From assembly GCA_009692425.1 (NCBI GenBank), contig SHZF01000008.1, positions 1 through 64,000 on the forward strand: DNA of 64,000 nt, in the 5' to 3' direction. Position 1 is the stretch's first letter. Every line of letters begins with the position of its first letter. The notes beneath the pieces are model-generated. The model saw only the letters and a program-made list of their open reading frames with translations. It made no database searches and was not told the DNA's origin. Made by a program: the position numbers and the translations under genes. Shown here in pieces: positions 33,929 through 42,480 of the stretch. The stretch is from Myxococcales bacterium (GTDB lineage Bacteria > Myxococcota_A > UBA9042).

Positions 33929-36220
33929 TCAGTCGCCAAACCGCGCCCGCGCCTCATCCTTCCACTCGTCGGGCCAGTAATAGAACCCCTGGCACGCAAT
34001 CGAGAAGAAGCACGTCTTGCACGGCTCTTCGTGGCGCCGCCGCGACTGCAGGTAGTCGAACAGGTTCACGTCGTCCATCGTGACGAACACCATGTGGCGT
34101 TCCAGCTTGCCGATGTCGCTGAGCCCGTACTCCTCGTAGCCGGGGATGTAGCACATCGGCAGGTTGATGACCTGGAACTTGATGCGGTCGCCAAACTGGT
34201 CAATCAGCTGCATCACGAGCGGCGCGACCTCGGCCGGGTCGGGCTGGCACTCCGCGGACGCCCGCCCGAAGGGAGTCAGGAACTGCACGTTGCACAGCTT
34301 CACGCCCAGCCGCACCAGCAGTTCGCCATACTCAAGCAGCACCGGACTGTTGACCTTGGTCAGCGTGACGTTGACCCCAAACGCGATGCCGGCCGCGTCG
34401 CACAACGGCCGCGCGTTCTGGATGCCGAGCACCGTCTGGCGAAACGCACCCTTGGCCTGCACGTTCTCTTCGTGCACCGCCTCGTTGGGCCCATGCAGGC
34501 TGACGAGCAGGCTGGTGATGCCCGAACGTACGATCTTCTCTGCGTTCTTCGGCACCGCCATCATGCGGCCATTCGTCGTCAGGTTGATCTGTTGGAAGCC
34601 GAGGTCCTTCGCCCCCGCAATCAGCTTGAGCAGGTCCGGATTCGTGGTCGGCTCGCCGCCGTCGAAGTCGCAGAGATCGAAGCCCTGGTCGCGGCGGTCC
34701 TTCAGGAAGCCGAGTTGGCGTTCGAGGTCGCCTTTCCACGGGCTGCGGTTGCCGGTCGCGCAGAACACGCACTGGTTGTTGCACACGTAGGTCGTGTTCA
34801 TGATGACCTTGCGCGGCTTGCTCACGTCGACCTTCGTCTCCAGCACGCGCTTGGCGGCCCACAGTTCGTTGGCGGTCCAGTCCTTGCCTTGCAGCACGGG
34901 CTTGCCCTGGAAAAGCGGCCCGATATCGCGGTCCTCGCGCGTGGTCCACAGCTGGCGCTCAGTCACCTCGGCGTGCAGCTTCGTGCCGAGGATGGGCGTG
35001 GCGAACTGCACCAGCGGCCGCGCACCGTAGCGCTCGAACAGGTCCCACGCGGCATTCAGCGTGGCGAGGATCTCGGCACGCGTCTCGTCGGGCTGGCCGA
35101 TCATCCAATGGACGACGAGCGGCAGGCCATGGGCAGCGCACCAGCCGGCCACGCGCTCGGTGGCAGCCAGGTCGAAGCGCTTGCCGATCAGGTCATTGGC
35201 CACGCGCTCCGTGGCACTCTCGGCCGACACGCTCAACACCGCGCAGCGCTGCGCCAACCGGTGGACTTGGGCTTGCGTCAACCGATCGGCCCGCATGCCG
35301 TTGGGGAAATCCAGCCGCAGGTCGAGTTTCTCGGCCACGGCCAGCACCGCCTCGAAGTGGGCCTGGTTCACGTTGGCGAGTTCGTCGAGCACGACCAACC
35401 GCCGCACGCCGTAGGTGTCGCGCAGCAAGGTGAAGTGGCGTTCGAGGTACGCCGCGCCGTGCATCCGGTACGACTTGCTGTCGAGGCCGTCCTGGCGCCA
35501 CGGGTTGGCGGTGCAGAACGAGCAGCCGTAGACGCAGCCGCGCGCGGTCTTGACGGCGGCGATCGGCGGCGTGAGGTCGAACATCTCGCGCTTGAAGTCG
35601 CCTTGGGCGGTGCGCTGCAAGAAGCGCTGGAAGGCGGCAAAATCGATGAGGTCGTAGGCCGGCAGCGGCAGTTCGTCGAGGTCGAGGGCCTGGGGCGGCG
35701 CCTTGGCGATGCGCGACATCGGCGTGCGACCGGCCACGAGGTCGTCGACGATCGCGGCGAGCGAGCCCTCCGGTTCGTAGCGCTGGCCCCACGCGATGCC
35801 GAGCTCATCGAGTGCGTTCTCGTCCCATGCGATCGAGTGCATGCCGCCCACGTCGCAGTCGGCCAGCACGACGGGCACCTGGGGCCAACGCGCCTGCAAG
35901 CTCGCGGCCAGCCGCTTGAGTTCGGCAGCCGCCGGGCGCGCGCGCAGCCACGGACTGTGGCCGATCACCACGACGTCGGGCCGTTGCGCGGGCAGGCGGC
36001 CGAGCAGGGTCGCAAGCGGCACGCCCAGGCGCACGAAACGGCCCGCCTCGCGCGTGGCGTTTGAACTGGGCAGGCAGCAGGCATCGAGCACTTCGACGCT
36101 GTGGCCGCGGGCGCGCAGGTCGGCGGCGGCCTGCCACAAGCCGAGGTTGGCGAAGTACGGGTAGTCGATCCAGTCGGCGTGGAGCAGCAAGGGCGGCTGG
36201 ACAAGAAGGGCGCGCGCCAC
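33929..36220 (-). CDS. Tandem radical SAM protein with N-terminal B12-binding-like domain
   Basis: 763 residues from a GTG at 36220 with a GGAG site. Residues 1-165 look like a Rossmann-type cobalamin-binding domain, but the Asp-x-His-x-x-Gly motif is missing. The first radical SAM domain has C229-x3-C233-x2-C236 and the look of the B12-dependent Elp3-type class. A second, different radical SAM domain has C480-x3-C484-x2-C487 followed by DFDGGEPTTNP. The end carries C734-x2-C737-x5-C743, a SPASM-like auxiliary cluster site. Two SAM-cleaving centres plus an auxiliary cluster in one chain is rare. Substrate unknown. It lies 99 bases downstream of kce on the same strand. Confidence 0.87.
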   Translation of the reverse strand: MARALLVQPPLLLHADWIDYPYFANLGLWQAAADLRARGHSVEVLDACCLPSSNATREAGRFVRLGVPLATLLGRLPAQRPDVVVIGHSPWLRARPAAAELKRLAASLQARWPQVPVVLADCDVGGMHSIAWDENALDELGIAWGQRYEPEGSLAAIVDDLVAGRTPMSRIAKAPPQALDLDELPLPAYDLIDFAAFQRFLQRTAQGDFKREMFDLTPPIAAVKTARGCVYGCSFCTANPWRQDGLDSKSYRMHGAAYLERHFTLLRDTYGVRRLVVLDELANVNQAHFEAVLAVAEKLDLRLDFPNGMRADRLTQAQVHRLAQRCAVLSVSAESATERVANDLIGKRFDLAATERVAGWCAAHGLPLVVHWMIGQPDETRAEILATLNAAWDLFERYGARPLVQFATPILGTKLHAEVTERQLWTTREDRDIGPLFQGKPVLQGKDWTANELWAAKRVLETKVDVSKPRKVIMNTTYVCNNQCVFCATGNRSPWKGDLERQLGFLKDRRDQGFDLCDFDGGEPTTNPDLLKLIAGAKDLGFQQINLTTNGRMMAVPKNAEKIVRSGITSLLVSLHGPNEAVHEENVQAKGAFRQTVLGIQNARPLCDAAGIAFGVNVTLTKVNSPVLLEYGELLVRLGVKLCNVQFLTPFGRASAECQPDPAEVAPLVMQLIDQFGDRIKFQVINLPMCYIPGYEEYGLSDIGKLERHMVFVTMDDVNLFDYLQSRRRHEEPCKTCFFSIACQGFYYWPDEWKDEARARFGD

Positions 36221-36319
36221 GGCGGCTCCGATCGGCCGGCGGCGAGGGGGACGCGACCGGACCGGATCGGTGCGAATTGTAGCCGACGTGGCGGGCCAGG
36301 GGCAAGGGCGATCGCGGGG

Positions 36320-37156
36320 CTAGGCGCGCCCCAGCAGCAACAACCGGGCGTCCGCCACCGATGCCAGCCGCCGCCCACCCGCCGCCGCCAGCGCGACAAC
36401 CTGCTCGACCAGTTCGTACGAGCCCTTGGCCAGGACGCCCTTCGCCACGAAAAGATTGTCCTCCAGCCCGACACGCACGTGCCCGCCGTGCCGGATGGCG
36501 TGGGCGGCAAGCGGCATCTCCCAGCGACCGATGCCCGCCACGCTCCAGGTCGAACCGGCCGGCAGCAGGCTGCGGATGAAATCCAGGTGCTGGACCGTGC
36601 CGCCCATGCCGCCCGGCATCCCGAGCACGAAATTGAAGTGCGCGGGCAGATCGAGCAAGCCGTCCTTGGCCAACCGCAGGGCTGCATCGACCATGCCGGT
36701 ATCGAAGCATTCCACCTCGGGCTTGACGGCGAATTCGCGCAGGCGGGCGGCGATCGCGCGCACGTCCGGCGGCCGGTTCACGAACACTTCGTCGCCGAAG
36801 TTCACGCTGCCGGTCGTCAGCGTCGCCATGTCTGGGCGCAGGCGCACGGCGTCAGCGCGCTCGGCAACGCTCATGCCGACCGCGCCACCGGTCGAGAACT
36901 GCACGAGCATCGGACAGCGCGCCCTGATGCGCTCCATCGTCTCGGCAAACAGGTCCGCACGCTGGCTCGGGCGGCCGTCGGGCTCGCGCACGTGCAGGTG
37001 GACCATCGTCGCGCCGGCCTCCCAGCAGCGCACCGCCTCGTCGGCCAGTTCCGTCGGCGTGTAGGGAATGTGCGGCGTCTGATCGCGAAACACCTCGGCG
37101 CCGCAGATGGCCGCCGTGATCATGAGGGGCGCAGGCGGCATCGCGGGCTCGGACAT
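36320..37156 (-). CDS. kce: 3-keto-5-aminohexanoate cleavage enzyme (BKACE family)
   Basis: 278 residues from ATG 37156 with an AAGGA site. The DUF849/BKACE family is recognised by TAAICGAEVF, the zinc-binding HLHVRE segment, QFSTGGAVGMS and GGHVRVGLEDN. The classical reaction joins 3-keto-5-aminohexanoate and acetyl-CoA to give acetoacetate and 3-aminobutyryl-CoA. BKACE enzymes act on several beta-keto acids, so the substrate is inferred. The gene eleven bases upstream encodes the next enzyme of lysine fermentation, which favours the lysine role. Confidence 0.88.
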   Translation of the reverse strand: MSEPAMPPAPLMITAAICGAEVFRDQTPHIPYTPTELADEAVRCWEAGATMVHLHVREPDGRPSQRADLFAETMERIRARCPMLVQFSTGGAVGMSVAERADAVRLRPDMATLTTGSVNFGDEVFVNRPPDVRAIAARLREFAVKPEVECFDTGMVDAALRLAKDGLLDLPAHFNFVLGMPGGMGGTVQHLDFIRSLLPAGSTWSVAGIGRWEMPLAAHAIRHGGHVRVGLEDNLFVAKGVLAKGSYELVEQVVALAAAGGRRLASVADARLLLLGRA

Positions 37157-37167
37157 GTGCGGTTCCT

Positions 37168-37554
37168 TCACGCTGGGCGGCGCTGTTTGGCGGCCGGCAC
37201 CACGCACGTGCCGACCGCGCGGCACACCACGACCGGCTCGCGCACCACGTCGGCGGCAGAGTCCGAGACGTCGGGCCGCGGCACGATGACCTTGCGCGCC
37301 TCGAAGCGCAGCTTGCGGCTGGTGCGGCCGACGTCGATGATTTCGCCCTCGACCTCGATGAAGTCGCCGGCATGGACCGGGGCGAGAAACTCGACGGACT
37401 CGTACGCGCGGAACAACCCCTCGTCGCCGTCGTGGCGCACGAGCAGTTCGGTGGCCACGTCGCCAAACAGGCCCAACATGCGGGCGCCATCGACGAGGCC
37501 GCCGCCATAATGGGCATCGTGGCTCGACATGCGCAGGCGGATCACGGTTTTCAT
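37168..37554 (-). CDS. kal: 3-aminobutyryl-CoA ammonia lyase
   Basis: 128 residues from ATG 37554. A short hot-dog-fold protein with the Kal-type block [19 protein letters not shown] and an [17 protein letters not shown] strand. Kal removes ammonia from 3-aminobutyryl-CoA to give crotonyl-CoA. With kce directly downstream, the pair forms the last steps of the lysine 2,3-aminomutase fermentation route. The earlier genes (kamA, kamDE, kdd) are not in this window. A small hot-dog protein could act on other acyl-CoA amines. Confidence 0.88.
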   Translation of the reverse strand: MKTVIRLRMSSHDAHYGGGLVDGARMLGLFGDVATELLVRHDGDEGLFRAYESVEFLAPVHAGDFIEVEGEIIDVGRTSRKLRFEARKVIVPRPDVSDSAADVVREPVVVCRAVGTCVVPAAKQRRPA

Positions 37555-37560
37555 GCGCGC

Positions 37561-37590
37561 GGCGTAGCATGGTCGGGCCGGCGGCGGCAA
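37561..37590 (-). promoter_or_regulatory. Putative promoter of the kal-kce genes
   Basis: On the minus strand TTGCCG (37590-37585), an 18-bp spacer and TACGCC (37566-37561), only 7 bases before the kal ATG. The -10 is poor and the leader would be very short. Confidence 0.35.
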
Positions 37591-37665
37591 GGACCTGGCT
37601 GTGCCCAGGATTGGTGCCGTGGTCGCCGAGCCGCCGCTGTGCGACGCTGGCGGTCGGGAGGTCCC

Positions 37666-39855
37666 ATGGGTGCGCGACTCGTCCGGTTGGCTCACGCGGT
37701 TTCGATGGCCGGCACGGTCCTGTGGGGTGCGGCGTGCGCAGACTCGATGACCGGCACGGTCCTCCCGGTTCCGCTCGTGGCGACGGGGGGCGACACGGCA
37801 GACACCGACGCGGCGAAGGCGGCGGCGGACGGCCAGCACGATGGCGATGCGAGCGGTGCACAGAGCCTCGACGGCACCGGCTCGGCCGCCGACGGCAGCA
37901 CAGAGGTCGTCGCCGCGCCGCAACCGCCGCGCATCTGCCGGCCCGCCACGGCCTGGCAGCCGGGCACGAAGGCGTTCACCGACGTCACCGAGGCGGTCGG
38001 CATCGGCACCGCGGAGCCGACCGCGACCGGCCTTGGCGTGGGCGGCATTCGCCTGTCGGCCGCAGACCTGGACGGCGATGGCTTGCCCGAACTCGTCGTG
38101 CGCCGCCATGTGCTCGGCCTGCGCGACCCGTTCGAGGCCGGCAAACGCATGACGTGGCTGCTGCACAACGACTCCAAGCCGGGCCCATGGCGCTTTTCGG
38201 ACATCACGCAGTCCAGTGGCCTGCTGCAGACCCGTGACGGCAAGGATGGCCGCCCCACGCACATCGCGGTGTACGGTGACATCGACAACGACGGCGACGT
38301 CGATGTGTTCACCGGCATGAACGTGGCGTTCGACCCGAAGAACGACCCCAACAAGGTCGACGCGTCCGAGGTGATGATCAACGACGGCAAGGCCAAGTTC
38401 ACGCTATCGGCGTTGCCCCAGTTCGCCAGCGCCGACCTGCGCCGTTCGCTCAACGCCGCCACTTTCGTCGACTACGACCGCGACGGCCTGCTCGACCTGT
38501 GGCTCGGCTACGGCAGTTGGGGCACGCAGGGCTTTCCCATCGCGGACCAACTCGTGCGCGGCGACGGCCAGGCCGGGTTCACGACCGTCACCGCCGACGA
38601 GGGCCTGCTGACGAAAGACTGGATCAAGCTCGTCGATGTCCAAATCGGCGCCGCCCACCGCAACACGTGGGGCACGGCGGCGTGCGACGTCAACGATGAC
38701 GGCCACCCGGACCTGCTGACCACGAGCTACGGTCGCTATTTCAATGGCCTGTGGCTGGGCGGCGGCACCAAGGGGACATCCTTTCGCTTCGACGACGTGC
38801 AGATCGAGTCGGGCTGGGGCCGCGACGACGACGACGACTGGACCACGAACTGGAACGCCCAGTGCTACTGCCAGGACAATCCCGCGGCGCCGGAGTGTTC
38901 AAAGGCCCAAAAACCAAAGGTGAACTGCGCGGCGCTCAAGGCGAGTTTCGGCGGCAAGTACCGCTGGGATCATGCCAACGACCGCGAGGCGTGGCGACTG
39001 GGCGGCAACACGGGCACGGGCGTGTGCGGCGATCTCGACCGCGACGGCGACCTCGACTTCCTGGTGGTGACGATCGTCCACTCCGACGTCGGCACGTCGT
39101 CGGACCCCACGCGCATTGTGCGCAACGATGGCACGGGGGGCGGCAAGTCGGGCGGCGTCCCCACCTTCACCCACCTCAAGGACACCGCGTCCGGCCTGCA
39201 GCGCACCTGGCCCGACCCCTTGAACTGGAACGCCGGCGACATCACCGGCGCGCTTTTCGACTTCGACAACGACGGCCGCCTCGACGTGTTGGTGGCGTCG
39301 TCGGACTACCCGGGCACGCGCGCGTTCCTGTTCCGCCAGTTGCCGAGCGGCATGTTCAGCGAGGTTCCGACCCAGGACGGCATCGACTTCCGGCACAGCC
39401 AAGGTGCCGCTATTGCCGATTTCGACGCGGACGGTGACCTCGACGTGGCGCTGGGTCACAGCCTGGCGCGCTGTTCGTCGTCGCCCAAGGAGTGCCAGAA
39501 GACCGAGCAGATCCATGTCTTTCGCAATGACTTGGGCGCCCAGGGCAACTGGCTCCAACTCGACCTGCGCGGTGGCAAGGGCGCGAACCGCAGCGCGATC
39601 GGCGCCCGCGTCCAGATCACGGCGGGCGGGGTCACGCAGACTGCCGAGGTGGGCGGCGGGCACGGTCACTACGGACAGCAGAATGATCTGCTCCAGCATT
39701 TCGGTCTGGGCGCGGCGTGCGACATCGACAAGGTCACCGTGCGCTGGCCCGACGCGGCGGCGACGACCCAGACGTGGGCCGGCGTGCGCGCGAACTACCG
39801 AGTGCGGCTGCGTCAAGGCGACGCGGCGCCGGAGTATGTGGGGATCGCGCAATAG
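37666..39855 (+). CDS. FG-GAP/VCBS repeat lipoprotein with UnbV (ASPIC) domain
   Basis: 729 residues from ATG 37666 with a GGGAGG site; the frame is open upstream without coding character. The signal ends Gly-Ala-Ala-Cys, a plausible lipobox. After a low-complexity linker come at least five calcium-binding DxDxDG-type loops of FG-GAP/VCBS repeats (for example [48 protein letters not shown]), forming a predicted beta-propeller. The C-terminus has the ASPIC/UnbV signature with [10 protein letters not shown] and a [13 protein letters not shown] motif. This is a likely surface-exposed, calcium-stabilised binding protein; the ligand is unknown. Confidence 0.88.
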   Translation: MGARLVRLAHAVSMAGTVLWGAACADSMTGTVLPVPLVATGGDTADTDAAKAAADGQHDGDASGAQSLDGTGSAADGSTEVVAAPQPPRICRPATAWQPGTKAFTDVTEAVGIGTAEPTATGLGVGGIRLSAADLDGDGLPELVVRRHVLGLRDPFEAGKRMTWLLHNDSKPGPWRFSDITQSSGLLQTRDGKDGRPTHIAVYGDIDNDGDVDVFTGMNVAFDPKNDPNKVDASEVMINDGKAKFTLSALPQFASADLRRSLNAATFVDYDRDGLLDLWLGYGSWGTQGFPIADQLVRGDGQAGFTTVTADEGLLTKDWIKLVDVQIGAAHRNTWGTAACDVNDDGHPDLLTTSYGRYFNGLWLGGGTKGTSFRFDDVQIESGWGRDDDDDWTTNWNAQCYCQDNPAAPECSKAQKPKVNCAALKASFGGKYRWDHANDREAWRLGGNTGTGVCGDLDRDGDLDFLVVTIVHSDVGTSSDPTRIVRNDGTGGGKSGGVPTFTHLKDTASGLQRTWPDPLNWNAGDITGALFDFDNDGRLDVLVASSDYPGTRAFLFRQLPSGMFSEVPTQDGIDFRHSQGAAIADFDADGDLDVALGHSLARCSSSPKECQKTEQIHVFRNDLGAQGNWLQLDLRGGKGANRSAIGARVQITAGGVTQTAEVGGGHGHYGQQNDLLQHFGLGAACDIDKVTVRWPDAAATTQTWAGVRANYRVRLRQGDAAPEYVGIAQ

Positions 39856-39889
39856 GGTGAGAAACCACAGTCTGCGGTGGATCGGGCCG

Positions 39890-39918
39890 TTGAAACCGCG
39901 CGCCGCCCGGCGTACAAC
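39890..39918 (+). promoter_or_regulatory. Putative promoter of the isocitrate-dehydrogenase-family pair
   Basis: TTGAAA at 39890-39895, a 17-bp spacer and TACAAC at 39913-39918, 30 bp before ATG 39949. It is the best -35 match of the TACAAC promoter group. Confidence 0.6.
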
Positions 39919-39948
39919 CCGCGCCCCTTGCACGGACCGCGGCCCGCC

Positions 39949-40953
39949 ATGAGCTACCGTTTCACCCTAATCCCCGGCGACGGCATCGGCCCCGAGGTGA
40001 GCGCCGCCACGATGCGCGCGATCGCCGCGACGGGCGTCCGCATCGACTGGGAGGAAGTGGCTGCCGGCGCGGGCGCCCTGGCCAGCCACGGCACGACGCT
40101 GCCGGACGCGACGCTGAAGTCCGTGGAGCGCAACCGCGTCGGCCTCAAGGGTCCGATCGCGACGCCGGTCGGCAAGGGCTTCACGTCGGTCAATGTCGCC
40201 CTGCGCAAGGAACTCGACCTCTACGTCAGCCTGCGCCCGGTCAAGTCGGTGCCCGGCGTGCACACGCGCCACGACGGGGTCGATCTCGTCATCTTTCGCG
40301 AAAACACCGAGGGCCTCTACTGCGGCCGCGAGCACTCGCCGGCACCGGGCGTCGTCGAGACCCTGCGCATCCTGACGGACCGGGCCAGCGAGCGCATCGT
40401 GCGCTGGGCCTGCCAGTACGCGCGCGCCGAGGGGCGCCGCCGCCTGACGTGTGTGCACAAGGCGACGATCATGAAGAAGTCGGACGGCCTGTTCCTCGCG
40501 GCGTTCCGGCGCATCGAGGACGAGTGGCCGTTCCTGACGTTCGACGACGAACTCGTCGACGACACCTCGCGTGGCCTCGTGCTGGCGCCCAAGACTTACG
40601 ATCTGCTGGTGATGGAGAACCTCTACGGCGACGTGCTGTCCGATCTGTGCGCCGGCCTCGTCGGCGGGCTCGGTGTCGTGCCTGGCGCCAACATCGGCGA
40701 CCGTTGCGCGGTGTTCGAGGCGGTCCACGGCTCGGCACCCGACATCGCGGGGCGCGGGCTGGCGAACCCGACCGCGCTCATGCTGTCGGGCGTGTTGCTG
40801 CTGCGCCACATCGGCGAGAAGGTGGCGGCGCAGCGTCTGGAGTCGGCCGTGTTCGACGTGCTCAGCGCCGGCATCGTGCGCACGGGCGACCTGGGCGGCA
40901 CGGCGACCACGCGCGAATTCACCGACGCCGTCTGTGTACGGGCAGGGGCATGA
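39949..40953 (+). CDS. NAD-type isocitrate dehydrogenase family, catalytic-type subunit
   Basis: 334 residues from ATG 39949. Complete beta-decarboxylating dehydrogenase features: the IPGDGIGPEV N-terminus, SVNVALRKELDLYVSLRP for substrate binding, the catalytic Tyr in RENTEGLYCG and Lys in HKATIMK, metal-binding ENLYGDVLSDL, and the nucleotide loop HGSAPDIAG. The loop without Arg/Lys/Tyr specificity residues suggests NAD use. It probably oxidises isocitrate to 2-oxoglutarate in the TCA cycle; homoisocitrate or isopropylmalate cannot be excluded. It is coupled by ATGA overlap to a divergent paralogue. Confidence 0.85.
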   Translation: MSYRFTLIPGDGIGPEVSAATMRAIAATGVRIDWEEVAAGAGALASHGTTLPDATLKSVERNRVGLKGPIATPVGKGFTSVNVALRKELDLYVSLRPVKSVPGVHTRHDGVDLVIFRENTEGLYCGREHSPAPGVVETLRILTDRASERIVRWACQYARAEGRRRLTCVHKATIMKKSDGLFLAAFRRIEDEWPFLTFDDELVDDTSRGLVLAPKTYDLLVMENLYGDVLSDLCAGLVGGLGVVPGANIGDRCAVFEAVHGSAPDIAGRGLANPTALMLSGVLLLRHIGEKVAAQRLESAVFDVLSAGIVRTGDLGGTATTREFTDAVCVRAGA

Positions 40954-41999
40954 TGGGCGGCACCTCCCGATCCGTGGTTCTTGTGCATGGCGGGCCGGTC
41001 AGCGACGCGCTGGGCGAGGCGGTCAAGCGCTGCATGACGGTGCTCGGAGTCGCGATCGACTGGCTCGACGTCGATGCGGGTACGCGAGCCGTGCAGGCCG
41101 GCGAGCGCGCGATGCCCGAACACGTCGTCGCCGCGATCCGGTCGGCCGGCGTGGCACTCAAGCCGCTGTTGCGCACCCCGCTCGGCAACGGCTACGGTTC
41201 GCCAAACGTGCAGTTACGCAAGGATCTAGGGGTGTTTGCCGGAGTTCGCCCGCTGCGGCCGCTGCGGGGCCTGCGCACGCCGTACGCCGGCTTCGACATC
41301 GTGCTGGTGCGCGAGATGACCGAAGGAACGTACTCCGGCATTGAGCACGACATCATCCCTGGCGTGGTCGAGACGATCAAGGTGACGACGGCCGCCAAGT
41401 GCGAGCGGGTGGTCGAATTCGCTTTCGATTGGGCGGAACGCCATGGCCGTCGTCAGGTGTGTGTGGTGCACAAGGCGAACATCATGAAGCTGTCGGACGG
41501 GATGTTCGTGCGCATCGGCCAGGAAGTGGCGGCGCGGCACCCGACGATCGGCTTTCGCGACATCATCGTCGACAACTGCGCCATGCAACTCGTGGCGCGG
41601 CCGGAGCAGTTCGACGTGCTGGTGGCGGATTCGATGTTCGGCGACATCCTCGGCGACATCGGGGCCGGCCTGATCGGGTCGCCGCTGGCAGTGCCGAGCA
41701 TCAACGTCGCGCCGGACGCCACGGTGTTCGAGGGCACGTGGCATGTACCCGCCGAGACCGGGCAGGGCCCGGAGGTGACGGCCAACCCGCTCGCGCTGCT
41801 GGTGCCGGCCACGGAAATGCTGGTCTTTCTCGGCGAACGGGTGGCGGCGGATCGGCTGCGGGCCGCCATCGAACAGGTGCTGGTGGATGGTGCGGTGCGA
41901 ACGCCGGACCTGGGCGGCCGTGCCTCGACATTTGCGATGACCGCAGCCATCATCGCGGCGCTGGAGCGAGGTGCCACGATGGCGCCCGTGCCGGTCTGA
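40950..41999 (+). CDS. Isocitrate/isopropylmalate dehydrogenase-like second subunit with altered active site
   Basis: 349 residues from the ATG inside the previous stop. It is homologous to its neighbour and keeps the catalytic Tyr (TEGTYSG) and Lys (HKANIMK). However, the conserved N-[LM]-YGD is changed to S-M-FGD, and the HGSAPD nucleotide loop is replaced by EGTWHVPAETG with a two-residue insertion. The start IPGDGIG is also lost (VVLVHGGPVS). This resembles the regulatory subunit of heteromeric NAD-isocitrate dehydrogenase in mitochondria, so a two-gene alpha/beta enzyme is inferred. Independent activity looks unlikely. Confidence 0.78.
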   Translation: MMGGTSRSVVLVHGGPVSDALGEAVKRCMTVLGVAIDWLDVDAGTRAVQAGERAMPEHVVAAIRSAGVALKPLLRTPLGNGYGSPNVQLRKDLGVFAGVRPLRPLRGLRTPYAGFDIVLVREMTEGTYSGIEHDIIPGVVETIKVTTAAKCERVVEFAFDWAERHGRRQVCVVHKANIMKLSDGMFVRIGQEVAARHPTIGFRDIIVDNCAMQLVARPEQFDVLVADSMFGDILGDIGAGLIGSPLAVPSINVAPDATVFEGTWHVPAETGQGPEVTANPLALLVPATEMLVFLGERVAADRLRAAIEQVLVDGAVRTPDLGGRASTFAMTAAIIAALERGATMAPVPV

Positions 42000-42013
42000 A
42001 CGACCACCCCTCT

Positions 42014-42056
42014 CGGCCTGTACCCCCGGCCTCTACCCCGGCCTCTACCCCGGCCC
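42014..42056. repeat. Short tandem repeat upstream of the ferredoxin gene
   Basis: Three and a part copies of a 12-13-bp unit CGGCCTSTACCCC in the 127-base gap between the dehydrogenase and ferredoxin genes. It may be slippage-prone; no role is evident. Confidence 0.55.
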
Positions 42057-42126
42057 CGGCCATCCTCGGAAACTGGTCGGGCCCAGCCGCCCCGCCAGCG
42101 CGACGCTGCAAAGGAGTTCTGCAACC

Positions 42127-42480
42127 ATGGCCTATATCATCACGAGCCTGTGCGTCGACTGCAAAGACACCGCTTGCGCCGACGTCTGCCCGGTGGAGTG
42201 CATCTACGAGTACAAGGGCAGCGACAAGGACAAGTACCCAAACCAGTTGTACATCCATCCGGACGAGTGCATCGACTGCACGAACTGCGAGCCGGCGTGC
42301 CCGTGGAAGGCGATCTACGAAGAAGACGAGACGCCTGACCTGTTCAAGCAGTGCATCGAAAACAACCGGCAGATCATGGAGGACATCGGCGACTTCGAGG
42401 TGGCGAAGGTCGTCAAGGGCCACGCGCCGACCGCCGAACAGGTGCGCAACAACGACGCGAAGTGGGGCTACGACCGGTAG
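42127..42480 (+). CDS. fdxA: 7Fe [3Fe-4S][4Fe-4S] ferredoxin
   Basis: 117 residues from ATG 42127, with AAGGAG upstream. The Cys pattern matches Azotobacter ferredoxin I. C9, C17 and C58 would hold the 3Fe-4S cluster, C21, C48, C51 and C54 the 4Fe-4S cluster, and C12 and C25 are the usual extra cysteines. The HPDECIDCTNCEPACP block and a C-terminal helical extension also fit. It carries low-potential electrons in the cytoplasm; the partner is not shown. Its last 13 bases overlap the end of the convergent thiD gene. Confidence 0.93.
   Translation: MAYIITSLCVDCKDTACADVCPVECIYEYKGSDKDKYPNQLYIHPDECIDCTNCEPACPWKAIYEEDETPDLFKQCIENNRQIMEDIGDFEVAKVVKGHAPTAEQVRNNDAKWGYDR

Noticed and set aside
34031-36064. 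677-codon plus-strand frame opposite the radical SAM gene
   Set aside because: The minus strand carries two radical SAM motifs; this frame is Arg/His/Val-rich shadow sequence.
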